Shown here: positions 1 through 9,213 of the stretch, piece after piece | How the letters are laid out: each line of letters opens with the position of its first letter | How positions within the stretch are numbered: position 1 is the first letter of the stretch | Source of the DNA: an uncultured Pseudomonadota bacterium | Lineage (GTDB): Bacteria; Myxococcota_A; UBA796; CAJQPC01 | NCBI GenBank assembly: GCA_913060515.1 | Contig: CAJXRZ010000003.1 | Coordinates: 62,001-126,000 of the forward strand | DNA length: 64,000 nt | Direction of reading: 5' to 3' | The notes under the pieces: generated by a model | The model's input: only the letters and a program-made list of their open reading frames with translations | Databases searched by the model: none | Told to the model about the DNA's origin: nothing | Translations under genes and position numbers: made by a program

Positions 1-716
1 GCCAGGCGGTTGTAGAAGACCTGAAAGGTCATGTTGCCGCCACCGAGAAGGTAGCGCTCCCCTCCCCGACCCTTCTCAAAGGCGGTGGGCACAACGGCCG
101 CAGCGTCACGCACATCAACAAAGGACAGACCACCCGGCGGGCTCATGGGGATCTTGTCTTCCAGGAAGAGCCGCACCGACTTGGTGCTCTCGCCAGTGAT
201 GTCCCCGGGGCCCAGCAGCAGGCTGGGGTTCAGGCTGACAATGGGCATCTCGTCGGAGGAGAGCTTGAGCGCGACCTCTTCCGCAAAGAGCTTGGAGCGG
301 TAGTAGGGCCACTTCTGAATGACCTCGATGGGGGTACCGCCGGTCTCATCCCGTGTCTCCGATTTGTCGGTCACACAGACGGTGCCCGAGGTGGACAGGT
401 AGACCACCTTCTTCACGCCAGCAGCGCGAGCCGCCTCGAGCGTACGCTCCGTCCCCAACACGTGCAGCTGGTAGAGCTTCCGAGCGTCCTCGACATCGTG
501 GGAGACCAAGCCAGCGCCATGCACCAGCCAGTCTGCATCTTCCAGAGCACCTTGAAAGCTGGCCGGGTCGGTCACATCTCCGGTGACCATCTCCGCGGCA
601 TGCTCAACGGGTGAGCCCGAGCGGGAGACGCCCACGACATGATGGCCTGCGGCTGCAAGAACACGGACGATGTGGCGGCCCAGGTAGCCTGTGGCGCCGG
701 TGACGAGAACCTTCAC
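1..716 (-). CDS. NAD(P)-dependent epimerase/dehydratase (SDR), partial
   Basis: An extended short-chain dehydrogenase/epimerase that runs off the left edge; 238 codons are visible. The N-terminal Rossmann motif GATGYLG lies at residues 7-13 and a YxxxK catalytic pair at Y138/K142, preceded by a Ser/Thr-rich stretch (YLSTSGT). This is the pattern of dihydroflavonol-reductase-like and sterol-dehydrogenase-like SDRs. Translation starts at a GTG whose last bases overlap the TGA of the ElbD-like gene upstream (GTGA, 4-bp overlap), so the two are translationally coupled. An NADP-dependent reduction or epimerisation of a lipid or isoprenoid intermediate in the same pathway is inferred from this coupling. 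The exact substrate cannot be read from the sequence. Confidence 0.85.
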   Translation of the reverse strand, partial: MKVLVTGATGYLGRHIVRVLAAAGHHVVGVSRSGSPVEHAAEMVTGDVTDPASFQGALEDADWLVHGAGLVSHDVEDARKLYQLHVLGTERTLEAARAAGVKKVVYLSTSGTVCVTDKSETRDETGGTPIEVIQKWPYYRSKLFAEEVALKLSSDEMPIVSLNPSLLLGPGDITGESTKSVRLFLEDKIPMSPPGGLSFVDVRDAAAVVPTAFEKGRGGERYLLGGGNMTFQVFYNRL

Positions 717-3700
717 TGCTGCACCTCGGAGAGGCCAAACACCCGACTGAACTCAATGAGCAGAGGGATGTCGTTGGTCTTGATGACGCCGGAGAAGAAC
801 TCCGGAGGCTCGGGAATGTAGCCATCGGAGATGATCTTTCGCATCATCTCCTCCGAGGTCTTCACGACGCAGTCGGCCGCGCCACTCGGGGGCTTGCCCT
901 TGCCGACTGTCACCCCTTCGGTGTTCACGATGACATGGGAGCGAAGGCCGTCCTTTCCACCCAGCGAGAAGTACCAAGAGACGGGCTTCTTGACCCGCTC
1001 GGTGTCGAACTTGCTGCTCAGAGTCTTGAAGGCCAACTCGGTGGGATTGACCCGCACCTGACCTAGCTCCTCCAGGTCATCCGCCTCAAGCCGGCGAAGG
1101 TCCAGGACCTCGCCGTCGCGCAAGGCTTCCACGGCACGCTGGGCCAATCGGGCGGCGTGACGGGCGGCCATTGCGGGCTTCATGCCCACGGTCAGACGCT
1201 TGACCTCGCGCACTTCGATGGGAGGACCGATTCGCACCTTCAGGTCACGACCACGTGGGAGCACGGCGCCCTTTGGCAAAGCCTCGAAGGTCCCGTCCAA
1301 GTGCATGGGCAGGATGTCGATATTGGTGTCCATGGACAGCCAGCCAACCAGGGGGCGGAAGTCGCCAATGCTGCCGTCGGTGCGACGGGTGCCCTCTGGA
1401 AAGAGCAGCACCACATTGCCAGCTCGAACCACATCAATGGCCTGACGAAGAGAGGCGCGGAAGCCCCTCTTTCGGTCGATGGGCTGCAGGTTCGTGAGGC
1501 GCTCAAAGTAGGCCACGACGTACTTGTTGCCTTCGAAGAAGTAGTCCTGCGCGGCCAAGGCCACCAGCTTGTGGCCGTAGGGGCCCAAGGCGTACTTGAC
1601 CAGGCCCATGTCCAAGTGGGAGCAGTGGTTGCTGACCACGATGGTCTGGCGGTTCTGGGGGATGAACGCGCGACCGTAGATCTTGCAGTTCAAGCCTGTG
1701 CCGTAGAGCTCCCGCTGAAGGAAACCCAGGCCGGCCTTGAGGGGCTCAGCCACGATGTCTGGCAGCTCGACCTTCTCCCGGACATCCTCTTCCACGACCA
1801 CGGTCTTGGCAGGGATTCCAGCGAGTCGCACCACGTCGGCAACGGTCTCGGCGTGCGAGAGCTCGTCGGCGTCGGGAGCACCCACGCCCATCGCTTCCAG
1901 AGCCGAGGCCAGCTCGACCCACATCAGGGAGTCGAAGTGCAGGTCCTCCACCATGTGGGTGGTCGTGGTGACCTTGTTGGTGTCTACGCCAGCCACCGTC
2001 GCGATGGCCTCGGCGACGGGACCATCCAGCTTGTCGCCCTTGCGAACGGTGATAGTGGCGGCCTGGATTTTCTCCAGGATAGCCCTGACATCCTTACGCT
2101 TCACCTTTCGGGTCTTGGTGCGAGGCAGCTCGGCATCGACCAGGTGAATCACGCTGGGGCGCTGGTTGTTGGGCAGCTTGTTCACAGCGGACTGCAGGCT
2201 GGCCTTGGCCTTGGCATGCAGGGTGTGGCGGTCGATGTCCTTGTGCGCTTCGGCGTCCGGCACAGCCAGCAAGCCCAAGCGCTCTCCACCACGGGGATCC
2301 GGCAGACCCACCAGTCCGTACTCGAGCACGAACTCGTGGTCGGGACCCAGGGTGTTCTCGACGTCGTCCAGGTAGATGTTCTCGCCCGAGGCGGTGACCA
2401 CAACTTCCTTGGCGCGGCCCATGATGGTCAGCTGACCGCGGTGGTCCATCTTGCCCAAGTCGCCCGTGCGCAGCCAACCGTCCTTGAGTGCGTCCGCAGA
2501 GGCCTCCGGGTTGCCGTAGTAGCCCTTCATGACGTTCGGACCGCGTGCGATGACCTCGCCGATGCCGTCCTTGTCCGGAGAGTCAATCTTGATCTCCACG
2601 CCGGGGATGGGCTTGCCCACGTGCCCGGACTTGGCCCCAGGCTTGCCTCTGGCGACGCTGAGCACTGGCGCAGCCTCGGTCAGGCCGTAGCCCTCGGCCA
2701 AGTGCAGACCCAAGCCCTGGAAGAGCTCCTGGGTCTGCTTGGGCAGAGCTGCAGCGCCGGAGATGAGGAACTTGATGTTCCCGCCCAAGCGGTTGTGCAC
2801 CTGACCGAACATCACCCGGCCCAGGTCCAGGCCGGTGCTCTTGCCAATCATGCGGTTGAGCTCCAAGCCGGCGTCAAAGGCCGCCTCGAACACGACTCCC
2901 TTGTCGCTGACCTGGGTGCGGATGCGGCGCTCCAAGAGCTGCCAGAGCGCTGGAACACCAACCAGAGCGGTGACCTTGCCTTCTTTGAGGCCGTAGGTCA
3001 GGCGCTCGCCGTTGATCTCGTCCAGGTAGATGACCCGCGCACCCAGCGAGAGGGGCAACAGCAAGCCACAGCTGAACTCGAAGGTGTGGTGCAGCGGCAA
3101 CACGCTGAGCACCCGGTCATGGGACTTGAGCGGGAAGGTGGCGGCCAGGGAGCCCAGCAGGGAGCAGAAGTTCCCGTGGCTGAGCATCACCCCCTTGGGG
3201 GTGCCTGTGGTGCCCGAGGTGAACAGGATGCTGGCGATCTCGTCCGTCTCTGGCTTGCGCTCGGGGAGTCCTTCGCTGGGACCGTGGTCGCCGGTCTGGA
3301 GCAGATCCAACACCGGGCAATCCAAGCCGCCGCCCAGGTTCTCGGCCATGTCCACGTCTAGGACAGCCAGCTTCGCATCCGAGGCCTGCTCGATGTTGCG
3401 TACCTGAGGCAGCGACATGCCCGACTCGACGGGGACCGCCACGCCACCGGCGCGCAGGATGCCGAAGAAGAGCACCGGCCAGGCGGGGTGGTTGTCGCCA
3501 CTGAGGATGACCTTGTCACCCGGTTCAACACCAGCAGCGATGAGCCGCACAGCGGCGGCCTCGGAGCGCTGCTTGAAGGCCCGGAAGCTGGTGCTCTGAA
3601 AGCCATCCTTGTGGGTGACCTGAAGGGCCGTCGCCAAGTCGTGGCGCTCGGCCAGCTCGTCCTGCAGATCCAGCAGGTTGTCGTAGGGCCGCAGGGCGCG

Positions 3701-5407
3701 TGTGACCTTCTTGAGCTTCTCTTCCAGCTCGGGTGCCACGTTCTCCTGGAGACCAGGACCGTGCACTTCCAGCATGTAGTGGCGCCAGTCGATGTCCTCT
3801 GGGTGCCAAGGAATGTTGGCGGCCTCCTCGGCGCTCACCCGGGCCAGGGCCGCGCGGGTGTTCTGGCAGCTGAAGCGGTAGCTGTGGGTCGCCGTGAAGG
3901 GGATGAAGATGTCCAGGATCTTGCCCTGAATCTCCAGGCTGCGGCTCAGGCCCTTGAGCTGCTTGGCAGCGGGCTTGGTCACAGGCGCGAAGGGTCCGCC
4001 CACCTTCTTGATCAGCTCCGACCCGGTCTTCAGCCACCCTGCGATCGGCGTCGGGCCGATCTTGTGGTAGCGGTCCACCGTGGTGGGATGCGCTTCCAAA
4101 CGGGCGCTGAGCTGGGAGAGCAGCGGGTTCTCACCGTTCTCCAGCTTCCACTGACGGGTGTGCAGGCCGGTGAGCTCAATGAGCCGGTGCATGTTCAACG
4201 GTGCCGTGTCCGAGCTGCCGTACTGGTAGACCACCTCGTGGGTGCCCTCGAGCAGCTCAGCCAGGGACAGAATCATGCCCGCGGCGACCATGTCGACAGG
4301 GATGATGTCCAGCACCGACTCCTTGCGGGAAGGCACCCCAATGGGGCTCTTCATCGCCAGGAAAATCAGCGGCGCGGAGGTGTTGATGCCCTCACACCAG
4401 CCCACACGGGGGAACTCCAAGGCGCTCTCGATGACCGCTGGGCGCACGATGGTGAACTCCAAACCCGAGTGACAGAGCAGCTGCTCGCCGATGGACTTGG
4501 TGTAGGTGTAGGTGTTGTGCCAACCCCAGAACTTGGCGCGCTCGATGCCGTCGTCCCGCAGGCGGTTGTCGATGAAGCGGCGCTTGACCTTCTCCAGCTC
4601 GGCCTTCAGCGCGGTGCCGCGCGTGGGCTCGCCCTTCTTCTCCAAGTTGGACTTGGCCTCGTCCAAGAACTCGGACTGGCGGTAGGCGTCGTTGGCCCGG
4701 TGCCGCACATGCTCGACCATGTCCACACACTCGGCGATCTCGCGAGCCGGGTCCCAGTGACTGGGCTCCAACACATCCGCCCGTGGGAAGGGAAAGGTCT
4801 TGGGGTCCATCTCGTCGACCTGACCGGTGCGGTCGCCGGCGACGTAGCAGGTGGAGGTGTGCATCATGCGACAGCCCTCGCCCAGGTCCCTGCAGAGCGC
4901 AATCAGGTTCTGCATGCCGAAGGCGTTGGCGTTGAGGGCGTAGTCCAGAGGGGGCGTAAAATCGACCACACCGGCCACGTTGACCAGGGCGTGGATCTTG
5001 CCGCGGATCTGGTCCCGCATCTCCTGGGAGACCCCTGCAAAGTCCTCGCTCACGTCCCCGGCGATGGGGGTGAGCTTGCTCAGCATGAAGTCCTCGTAGC
5101 CCTTGCCGTGCTGCTCACGCAGGGGGTCAAAGACCTCCGAGGGCACGACCTGGTCCATGAAGCGCTGCTTGGAGCTGACCCGAACGGAGCCGTCCTTGCG
5201 CTTGCGAGGACGAACCACCATGTAGATGTGCTCGACCTCAGGGAAGTGCGTCAGCAGCATGCACAGCCAGACCTTGCCTAGAAAGCCCGTTCCGCCCATG
5301 ACGAAGAGGGTCTTTCCGCGGACCTGGTCCGCGACCGAGAGGGGTCCCTTGACCCGTCCGGAGTAGGGCAATGGCTGAGGAGTGTCGGGCGTGCTGACCT
5401 GGGACAT
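713..5407 (-). CDS. elbD: ElbD-like multidomain ether-lipid enzyme (acyl reductase / AMP-ligase / ACP / PlsC / SCP2)
   Basis: A 1564-residue fusion of five recognisable domains. First is an NAD_binding_4-type fatty-acyl/thioester reductase with GGTGFLG at residues 38-44 and YxxxK near 297-301. Next comes an acyl-adenylating ligase with the TSGTTGTPKG signature near residue 728. An acyl-carrier domain carries the phosphopantetheine serine in DSL near 1156. A PlsC acyltransferase has NHCSHLD near 1258 and FPEG near 1335. The C-terminal ~115 residues look like an SCP2 sterol-carrier domain. This order matches ElbD, the multifunctional enzyme reported for ether-lipid synthesis in Myxococcus xanthus. 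The likely chemistry is activation of a fatty acid, loading on ACP, reduction to aldehyde or alcohol, and an acyl or alkyl transfer. The ATG sits 3 nt after the preceding stop, with AAGGAG 8-9 nt upstream, and the stop overlaps the next GTG, so this is a tight operon. The symbol rests on domain order, not on alignment. Confidence 0.85.
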   Translation of the reverse strand: MSQVSTPDTPQPLPYSGRVKGPLSVADQVRGKTLFVMGGTGFLGKVWLCMLLTHFPEVEHIYMVVRPRKRKDGSVRVSSKQRFMDQVVPSEVFDPLREQHGKGYEDFMLSKLTPIAGDVSEDFAGVSQEMRDQIRGKIHALVNVAGVVDFTPPLDYALNANAFGMQNLIALCRDLGEGCRMMHTSTCYVAGDRTGQVDEMDPKTFPFPRADVLEPSHWDPAREIAECVDMVEHVRHRANDAYRQSEFLDEAKSNLEKKGEPTRGTALKAELEKVKRRFIDNRLRDDGIERAKFWGWHNTYTYTKSIGEQLLCHSGLEFTIVRPAVIESALEFPRVGWCEGINTSAPLIFLAMKSPIGVPSRKESVLDIIPVDMVAAGMILSLAELLEGTHEVVYQYGSSDTAPLNMHRLIELTGLHTRQWKLENGENPLLSQLSARLEAHPTTVDRYHKIGPTPIAGWLKTGSELIKKVGGPFAPVTKPAAKQLKGLSRSLEIQGKILDIFIPFTATHSYRFSCQNTRAALARVSAEEAANIPWHPEDIDWRHYMLEVHGPGLQENVAPELEEKLKKVTRALRPYDNLLDLQDELAERHDLATALQVTHKDGFQSTSFRAFKQRSEAAAVRLIAAGVEPGDKVILSGDNHPAWPVLFFGILRAGGVAVPVESGMSLPQVRNIEQASDAKLAVLDVDMAENLGGGLDCPVLDLLQTGDHGPSEGLPERKPETDEIASILFTSGTTGTPKGVMLSHGNFCSLLGSLAATFPLKSHDRVLSVLPLHHTFEFSCGLLLPLSLGARVIYLDEINGERLTYGLKEGKVTALVGVPALWQLLERRIRTQVSDKGVVFEAAFDAGLELNRMIGKSTGLDLGRVMFGQVHNRLGGNIKFLISGAAALPKQTQELFQGLGLHLAEGYGLTEAAPVLSVARGKPGAKSGHVGKPIPGVEIKIDSPDKDGIGEVIARGPNVMKGYYGNPEASADALKDGWLRTGDLGKMDHRGQLTIMGRAKEVVVTASGENIYLDDVENTLGPDHEFVLEYGLVGLPDPRGGERLGLLAVPDAEAHKDIDRHTLHAKAKASLQSAVNKLPNNQRPSVIHLVDAELPRTKTRKVKRKDVRAILEKIQAATITVRKGDKLDGPVAEAIATVAGVDTNKVTTTTHMVEDLHFDSLMWVELASALEAMGVGAPDADELSHAETVADVVRLAGIPAKTVVVEEDVREKVELPDIVAEPLKAGLGFLQRELYGTGLNCKIYGRAFIPQNRQTIVVSNHCSHLDMGLVKYALGPYGHKLVALAAQDYFFEGNKYVVAYFERLTNLQPIDRKRGFRASLRQAIDVVRAGNVVLLFPEGTRRTDGSIGDFRPLVGWLSMDTNIDILPMHLDGTFEALPKGAVLPRGRDLKVRIGPPIEVREVKRLTVGMKPAMAARHAARLAQRAVEALRDGEVLDLRRLEADDLEELGQVRVNPTELAFKTLSSKFDTERVKKPVSWYFSLGGKDGLRSHVIVNTEGVTVGKGKPPSGAADCVVKTSEEMMRKIISDGYIPEPPEFFSGVIKTNDIPLLIEFSRVFGLSEVQQ

Positions 5408-5410
5408 GAC

Positions 5411-7045
5411 TCAGGACTCCTTCTCTTCGACCCGGACGGAGCTCTCGGCAGGCTCATCGACCGTGACGTCTGCCATCAGCATCGGTGCGATGCGGAAGCA
5501 GGTGATTGCGGGGTCGGAGCCGTGCTCCTCCCGTGCCATGCGAAGGGCTTCTTCCATGGTGGGCGCCGTCTCGTATCCCAGGATTCCTGGGACATACTCA
5601 TTGTCGGCACCGACCACGATGACCCGACCGTAGTGCTGGCGGCCGTTCTCGCCCCAGTACCACATGTAGAAGGGGTGAGCGGGGTGATACGCCTGTCCGG
5701 AGCGGTACATCTGGATGTACCCAGGGTGACGGCTGTACTCGTGCTCGTACTTCTTGTGCAGCTCCTTGGCATCGCGGGTGCGGGGCAGGAGCTTGTGGAA
5801 GAACTCGGTGTAGGCCGCGTGCTGGTCGCGGTCGAAGATGTCCGAGCAAGGGTGCAGCACGATGGCGGTGCCGCCCTTCTTTACGATGGGGTCACCCTTG
5901 TACAGGTTGAACAGGTAGCCCTCGGCCATGACCGAGACGAGCAGCGGGTTCAGGTAGCTGTGCACGTTGTAGGGGCTGATGTAGGGCACCGGGAAGATGC
6001 CGATGTCCGCCTGACCGTGGATGGGCACCAAGAGCTGCTCGTAGCACTTCTCCAGGCAGGCCTCGTGAACGGGCTCACAGGCACCGGCCCAGACGCCGAT
6101 GACGCCGTAGGGCGCAGGCACCTTCTCGAAGATGGCCTGGCGAGCGGGCTGTGGCAGCCACTCCAAGGAGCGGATCAGAGCCTTGAGACCGCGGGCCTCG
6201 TTGGTGCTCAGCTCGTCCTCGTTCTTGCCCAGGAACTCCAGAGGCCGGTCGAACATTCGGTTGTTGACCGTGGACTCGATGTGGAAGACCTGAAGCTTGT
6301 CTTCAATGAGCTTGCCCACCTCGACCATCTTGTCCGAGAGCGCGGAGTCCTCGGGGACCATGTAGGTCTTGGAGGCGCGGATCGTCGCTGGGTTGTGGTG
6401 CTTCTTGAGGGTGCGGTAGCCCACCAGGCCGGTGCCCATGGACTTGTGTCCGCCGTTCATTGGAACGAAGGTCAAGTTGCAGTACACGACCAGGTCGGAC
6501 TCGGCCGCCCGACGGTTGATCTCCACGTCGATGCCCTGGGCTGTGGTGCCCAAGTAGGTCAGCCCATCGGGCTTCTCAGCGTCGTGGTTGTAGCAGCGCT
6601 CTGGGTAGAACTCGTTGACGATGGCATCGCCGAGCTGGTGACGGATCTCGTCTTCGGTCATGGGACGGTGAAAGGCCGTCGCGATGATGAAGTGGATGTC
6701 CGTGATCCCGTAGTCCCGCAACAGCTCCAGCACGACCTCGGCCTGGTGCTGGCGCACGTCTGGACGACGCATGGGCGGCAGCGGCATGGACAGGTCGTCC
6801 ACCGCGATGGTCACCTTCATGCCTGGACGCAACATGGCGTACAGGGGCTCGCTGCCCAGAGGGTGGTTGATGGCGTAGCGGACCGCAGCCTTGACGTCGT
6901 TCAACGGCGTCATGGGGGCCTTGGGGTACATGACCCGCGAGCCCACAGGCAGGTTGTATTCCTTGACCCGAGTGCCCGAGAACAGGGCGCGAGGCTTGGA
7001 GCGGTGGTCGATGGTGACAACGCAAGGGTGCGGGGTCTTGGCCAT
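5411..7045 (-). CDS. LarA-like (DUF2088) lactate-racemase-domain protein
   Basis: A 544-residue protein resembling the nickel-pincer racemase LarA and the wider DUF2088 family. Family-type motifs include an AFHRPMTEDE segment near residue 126 (equivalent of the LarA catalytic His region) and NGGHKSMG near residue 196 (the region holding the cofactor-binding Lys). The start chosen is the ATG at 7045, which has a GGAAG-type ribosome site and lies 22 nt after the upstream stop; longer in-frame starts would run into the HAD gene. It is sandwiched between the HAD phosphatase and the ElbD-like gene, so a role in the same lipid pathway (2-hydroxy-acid racemisation or related Ni-pincer chemistry) is an inference. 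The family contains many members of unknown substrate. No cofactor-synthesis genes (larB, larC, larE) are visible here. Confidence 0.8.
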   Translation of the reverse strand: MAKTPHPCVVTIDHRSKPRALFSGTRVKEYNLPVGSRVMYPKAPMTPLNDVKAAVRYAINHPLGSEPLYAMLRPGMKVTIAVDDLSMPLPPMRRPDVRQHQAEVVLELLRDYGITDIHFIIATAFHRPMTEDEIRHQLGDAIVNEFYPERCYNHDAEKPDGLTYLGTTAQGIDVEINRRAAESDLVVYCNLTFVPMNGGHKSMGTGLVGYRTLKKHHNPATIRASKTYMVPEDSALSDKMVEVGKLIEDKLQVFHIESTVNNRMFDRPLEFLGKNEDELSTNEARGLKALIRSLEWLPQPARQAIFEKVPAPYGVIGVWAGACEPVHEACLEKCYEQLLVPIHGQADIGIFPVPYISPYNVHSYLNPLLVSVMAEGYLFNLYKGDPIVKKGGTAIVLHPCSDIFDRDQHAAYTEFFHKLLPRTRDAKELHKKYEHEYSRHPGYIQMYRSGQAYHPAHPFYMWYWGENGRQHYGRVIVVGADNEYVPGILGYETAPTMEEALRMAREEHGSDPAITCFRIAPMLMADVTVDEPAESSVRVEEKES

Positions 7046-7067
7046 GGTGCGTGCTTCCGGGAGGGGG

Positions 7068-7766
7068 TCAGGCGCGGACGATGTCGACGCGGGAGGGGGT
7101 CTCGATGTCCAAGATTGGCCAGTCATAGGCCTTGGCGAGACGGCGCAGCTTGTTGTCCGGGTTGATGCAGTGCGGATGCCCAACAACCGAGAGCATTGGC
7201 ACGTCCGAGTAGCTGTCGGAGTAGCCGTGGCAGTCCTGCAGGTCGTGGCCGTGCTTCTTTGAGTCCGCCACCATCAAGCGGGCCTTGGTCGGGCCAGCCA
7301 CCACCGGGCGCATGAGCTTTCCGGTGGCGTAGCCATCCTTGAACTCCAAGCGGTTGGTGATGATGTCGCTCTGGGAGACGCCCAGCTCTTCGGCCAGGGG
7401 CCGAATGGTGAAGTCCAAGGAGCCCGTGATCAACACGATGCGCATCCCGGCGTCCTTGCACTTCAGAATCAAATCGCGGGTACCCGGAAAGATTCGTGGC
7501 GCGACGGTCTTCTCGTAGGCCTCTGAGGAGAGCACATGCATGCGGTCCTCGGTCATGCCACGGAAGTTCGAGAACAAGAGCTCGTTGAAGAGCCGCCGGT
7601 CACGCAGCTCAGCGACTGCCATCATGGGCCCGCCAAGCAGGGCTTGGCCCAGCCTGCGAGCGGACTTGAAGACCGAGGCCTGGTTGGCCAGGAAGTAGAC
7701 GGTTGGGTGCAGTAGGTTTGTGCCTACCAGCGTGCCATCCACATCAAAGTATGCGGTGCTGCTCAC
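7068..7766 (-). CDS. HAD-IB family phosphatase (SerB/CicA-like)
   Basis: A 232-residue haloacid-dehalogenase-fold hydrolase of subfamily IB. Motif I DVDGT (residues 8-12, nucleophile D8) is followed by motif II in LITGS, the motif III lysine region and motif IV in the segment GYSDSYSDVPML. These are the hallmarks of SerB-like monophosphatases. The start is decided by the ribosome site: a GGAGG lies 7 nt upstream of a GTG at 7766, whereas the ATG two codons earlier sits directly on it. It is the first gene of the operon leading to the LarA-like and ElbD-like genes. HAD-IB proteins often accompany acyl reductases and acyltransferases in lipid loci, so removal of a phosphate from a lipid intermediate is a reasonable inference. 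Confidence 0.85.
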   Translation of the reverse strand: MSSTAYFDVDGTLVGTNLLHPTVYFLANQASVFKSARRLGQALLGGPMMAVAELRDRRLFNELLFSNFRGMTEDRMHVLSSEAYEKTVAPRIFPGTRDLILKCKDAGMRIVLITGSLDFTIRPLAEELGVSQSDIITNRLEFKDGYATGKLMRPVVAGPTKARLMVADSKKHGHDLQDCHGYSDSYSDVPMLSVVGHPHCINPDNKLRRLAKAYDWPILDIETPSRVDIVRA

Positions 7767-7912
7767 GTCCATGCCTCCGTGCTTGACGGCGGCTGGTAAT
7801 GAGGTGGGGAGAGCCGCGCCAATCGCCAAGATCGGTGCGAAATCCGCTACGCAGCGCGAAGCCAGCAGCGCAACTAAACCCGAGTCAGCTAGCTGAAGCA
7901 GCCCTGAGGCGC

Positions 7913-8584
7913 TCAGCGACCGTCGACCGCCTTCTGCAAGGGCAGCCTATAGCCGGCCTGATAGCCGCCAGCGTCCCAGGAATAGCCGAAGGGCACCTCC
8001 TGACTCAGCGCGTGTCCGCTCAAGGCCATCCACTCCCTCAAGCCCGCCCGCGAGTGCCGCACCAGAGCCGTGCTGACCTTGCTTTCCTCCTCCTGCACCA
8101 TCTCTTTGAGGCGAATCTCCAAGGCCAAGAGCGCGGACATGGTGAAGTCGTTGGCCTTCCGGGCCAGTCCCGACTCCCCAAGATGCTGATGCTGCCCCAA
8201 GAGCAAGGCCCGCTCCAGGGTCATCGTGCGGCTGAGCACGCCGTAGAGATGCTCGGCGACCGAGACGTTGCTGCGACGGCCATAGAGCGCACCCTTGCCG
8301 CTACCCGCTCTGTACCCCGCCACGCACTCACAGTGCCGCGAGACCAAGGTCAGCAGCTTGCAGCGCCACATTCGAGGCCCGCCTAGGAGGACCTCGCCCC
8401 GCTCGAAGGGGTCAGCCGCGTTCAGGGCGGTGGCGTCCAAACCGGCCACTTCTATGCTGTGCTCACGCAGCAAATTTCGAGCCACACGCGCAGCGGCGTG
8501 GCCCTCTGGTGTTCCCTCCTGATCTCGAGCCAGAGCGAAGAGCTTTCGCACGCGCTCGCTGGGGTTGGCGCTGCCTTGGGTCAT
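7913..8584 (-). CDS. DUF2786 domain-containing protein
   Basis: A 223-residue protein whose N-terminal ~45 residues match the DUF2786 pattern (a VRKLFALA-type helix, then GTPEGHAAARVARNLLREH). The rest is a helical region with conserved-looking RHC and YGRRSNV segments, as in the C-terminal part of these proteins in phages and bacteria. Function is unknown. The start is the ATG at 8584, preceded by an excellent AGGAGG five nucleotides upstream; a longer reading frame exists but lacks a ribosome site. It is transcribed alone and diverges from the DUF1279 gene, with about 100 bp between the two starts. Confidence 0.75.
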   Translation of the reverse strand: MTQGSANPSERVRKLFALARDQEGTPEGHAAARVARNLLREHSIEVAGLDATALNAADPFERGEVLLGGPRMWRCKLLTLVSRHCECVAGYRAGSGKGALYGRRSNVSVAEHLYGVLSRTMTLERALLLGQHQHLGESGLARKANDFTMSALLALEIRLKEMVQEEESKVSTALVRHSRAGLREWMALSGHALSQEVPFGYSWDAGGYQAGYRLPLQKAVDGR

Positions 8585-8683
8585 GGAGCCTCCTGATTTG
8601 AAGCGGAGTACGAAGGGACCGGCGCGGTTCGTCAGGAAGCTGCCAAGACGGCCAGTAGACACACAGCGTGCTACGCAGCACAG

Positions 8684-9055
8684 ATGTTCGCATTCTTCAA
8701 ACGCCTAAAAGATCGCCTCAAGAAGCTCATCGACGACTACGGCTACGTGGCCCTGGCCGTGTACTGGGCCATCTTCCTGAGCACCCTGGGCGTCTTCTAC
8801 ATCGCCCTTGAACGCGGCGTAGACGTGGGCGCTCTGATCGAACGCATGGGCATGGAGTGGGGCGAGGCGGCCGAGAAGACCGGAACCGTGGCCGTGGCCT
8901 ATGCCGCGACCAAGATCCTGCAGCCCCTGAGAATTCTGCTGACCTTGGCCCTGGTCCCCCCGGTGGGGACCTGGTGGAACAAGCGCAAGGCAGCCGGCCA
9001 AGAGACACCGGAGACGCTGGAGACTCCAGCAGCCACCGAAGGCGACGCAGACTGA
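8684..9055 (+). CDS. DUF1279/FAM210-like small membrane protein
   Basis: A 123-residue protein that begins with a basic amphipathic stretch (FKRLKDRLKKL). It continues into the DUF1279/FAM210 core: a DYGYVALAVYW segment running into one transmembrane helix (about residues 19-42), then a central helix containing AVAYAATKILQPLR, a second hydrophobic stretch and WWNKRK. The C-terminus is a low-complexity Glu/Thr tail. The family is known in mitochondria (FAM210A/B) and bacteria; its biochemical role is unsettled. No ribosome site is obvious before the ATG, and the gene stands alone between the DUF2786 gene and the iron operon. Confidence 0.7.
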   Translation: MFAFFKRLKDRLKKLIDDYGYVALAVYWAIFLSTLGVFYIALERGVDVGALIERMGMEWGEAAEKTGTVAVAYAATKILQPLRILLTLALVPPVGTWWNKRKAAGQETPETLETPAATEGDAD

Positions 9056-9111
9056 TCTGCCTCAGTGTGGCGGGTGAGGGACTGAGTTTTTGTGGGGAGG
9101 CCTGTAGACAC

Positions 9112-9126
9112 TGAAAGTCATTGTCA
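9112..9126. promoter_or_regulatory. Fur-box-like palindrome 1
   Basis: The 15-mer TGAAAGTCATTGTCA matches the canonical Fur 7-1-7 palindrome (TGATAATNATTATCA) at 11 of 14 informative positions. It lies about 90 bp upstream of the DUF4856/imelysin/TonB-receptor operon. Iron repression through Fur is inferred. Confidence 0.65.
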
Positions 9127-9141
9127 TTAGAGTGCCGTTAT

Positions 9142-9156
9142 TGATATTGACTATCA
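9142..9156. promoter_or_regulatory. Fur-box-like palindrome 2
   Basis: The 15-mer TGATATTGACTATCA matches the Fur palindrome at 12 of 14 informative positions. It sits exactly 30 bp downstream of the first box, about three helical turns, in an AT-rich island within otherwise GC-rich DNA. Tandem boxes fit cooperative Fur binding over the promoter of the following operon. Confidence 0.7.
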
Positions 9157-9213
9157 ACAAGTTCAAGCCCAAGGCTCGAACGACTTGAACCCCCGCCCAA
9201 GAACGAGGCCACC

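Noticed and set aside
1157-3361. Long open frame (734 codons) opposite the ElbD-like gene
   Set aside because: It is antisense to a gene with clear domains; its translation is His/Gly/Val/Gln-rich low-complexity sequence, as expected from the reverse of GC-rich codons.
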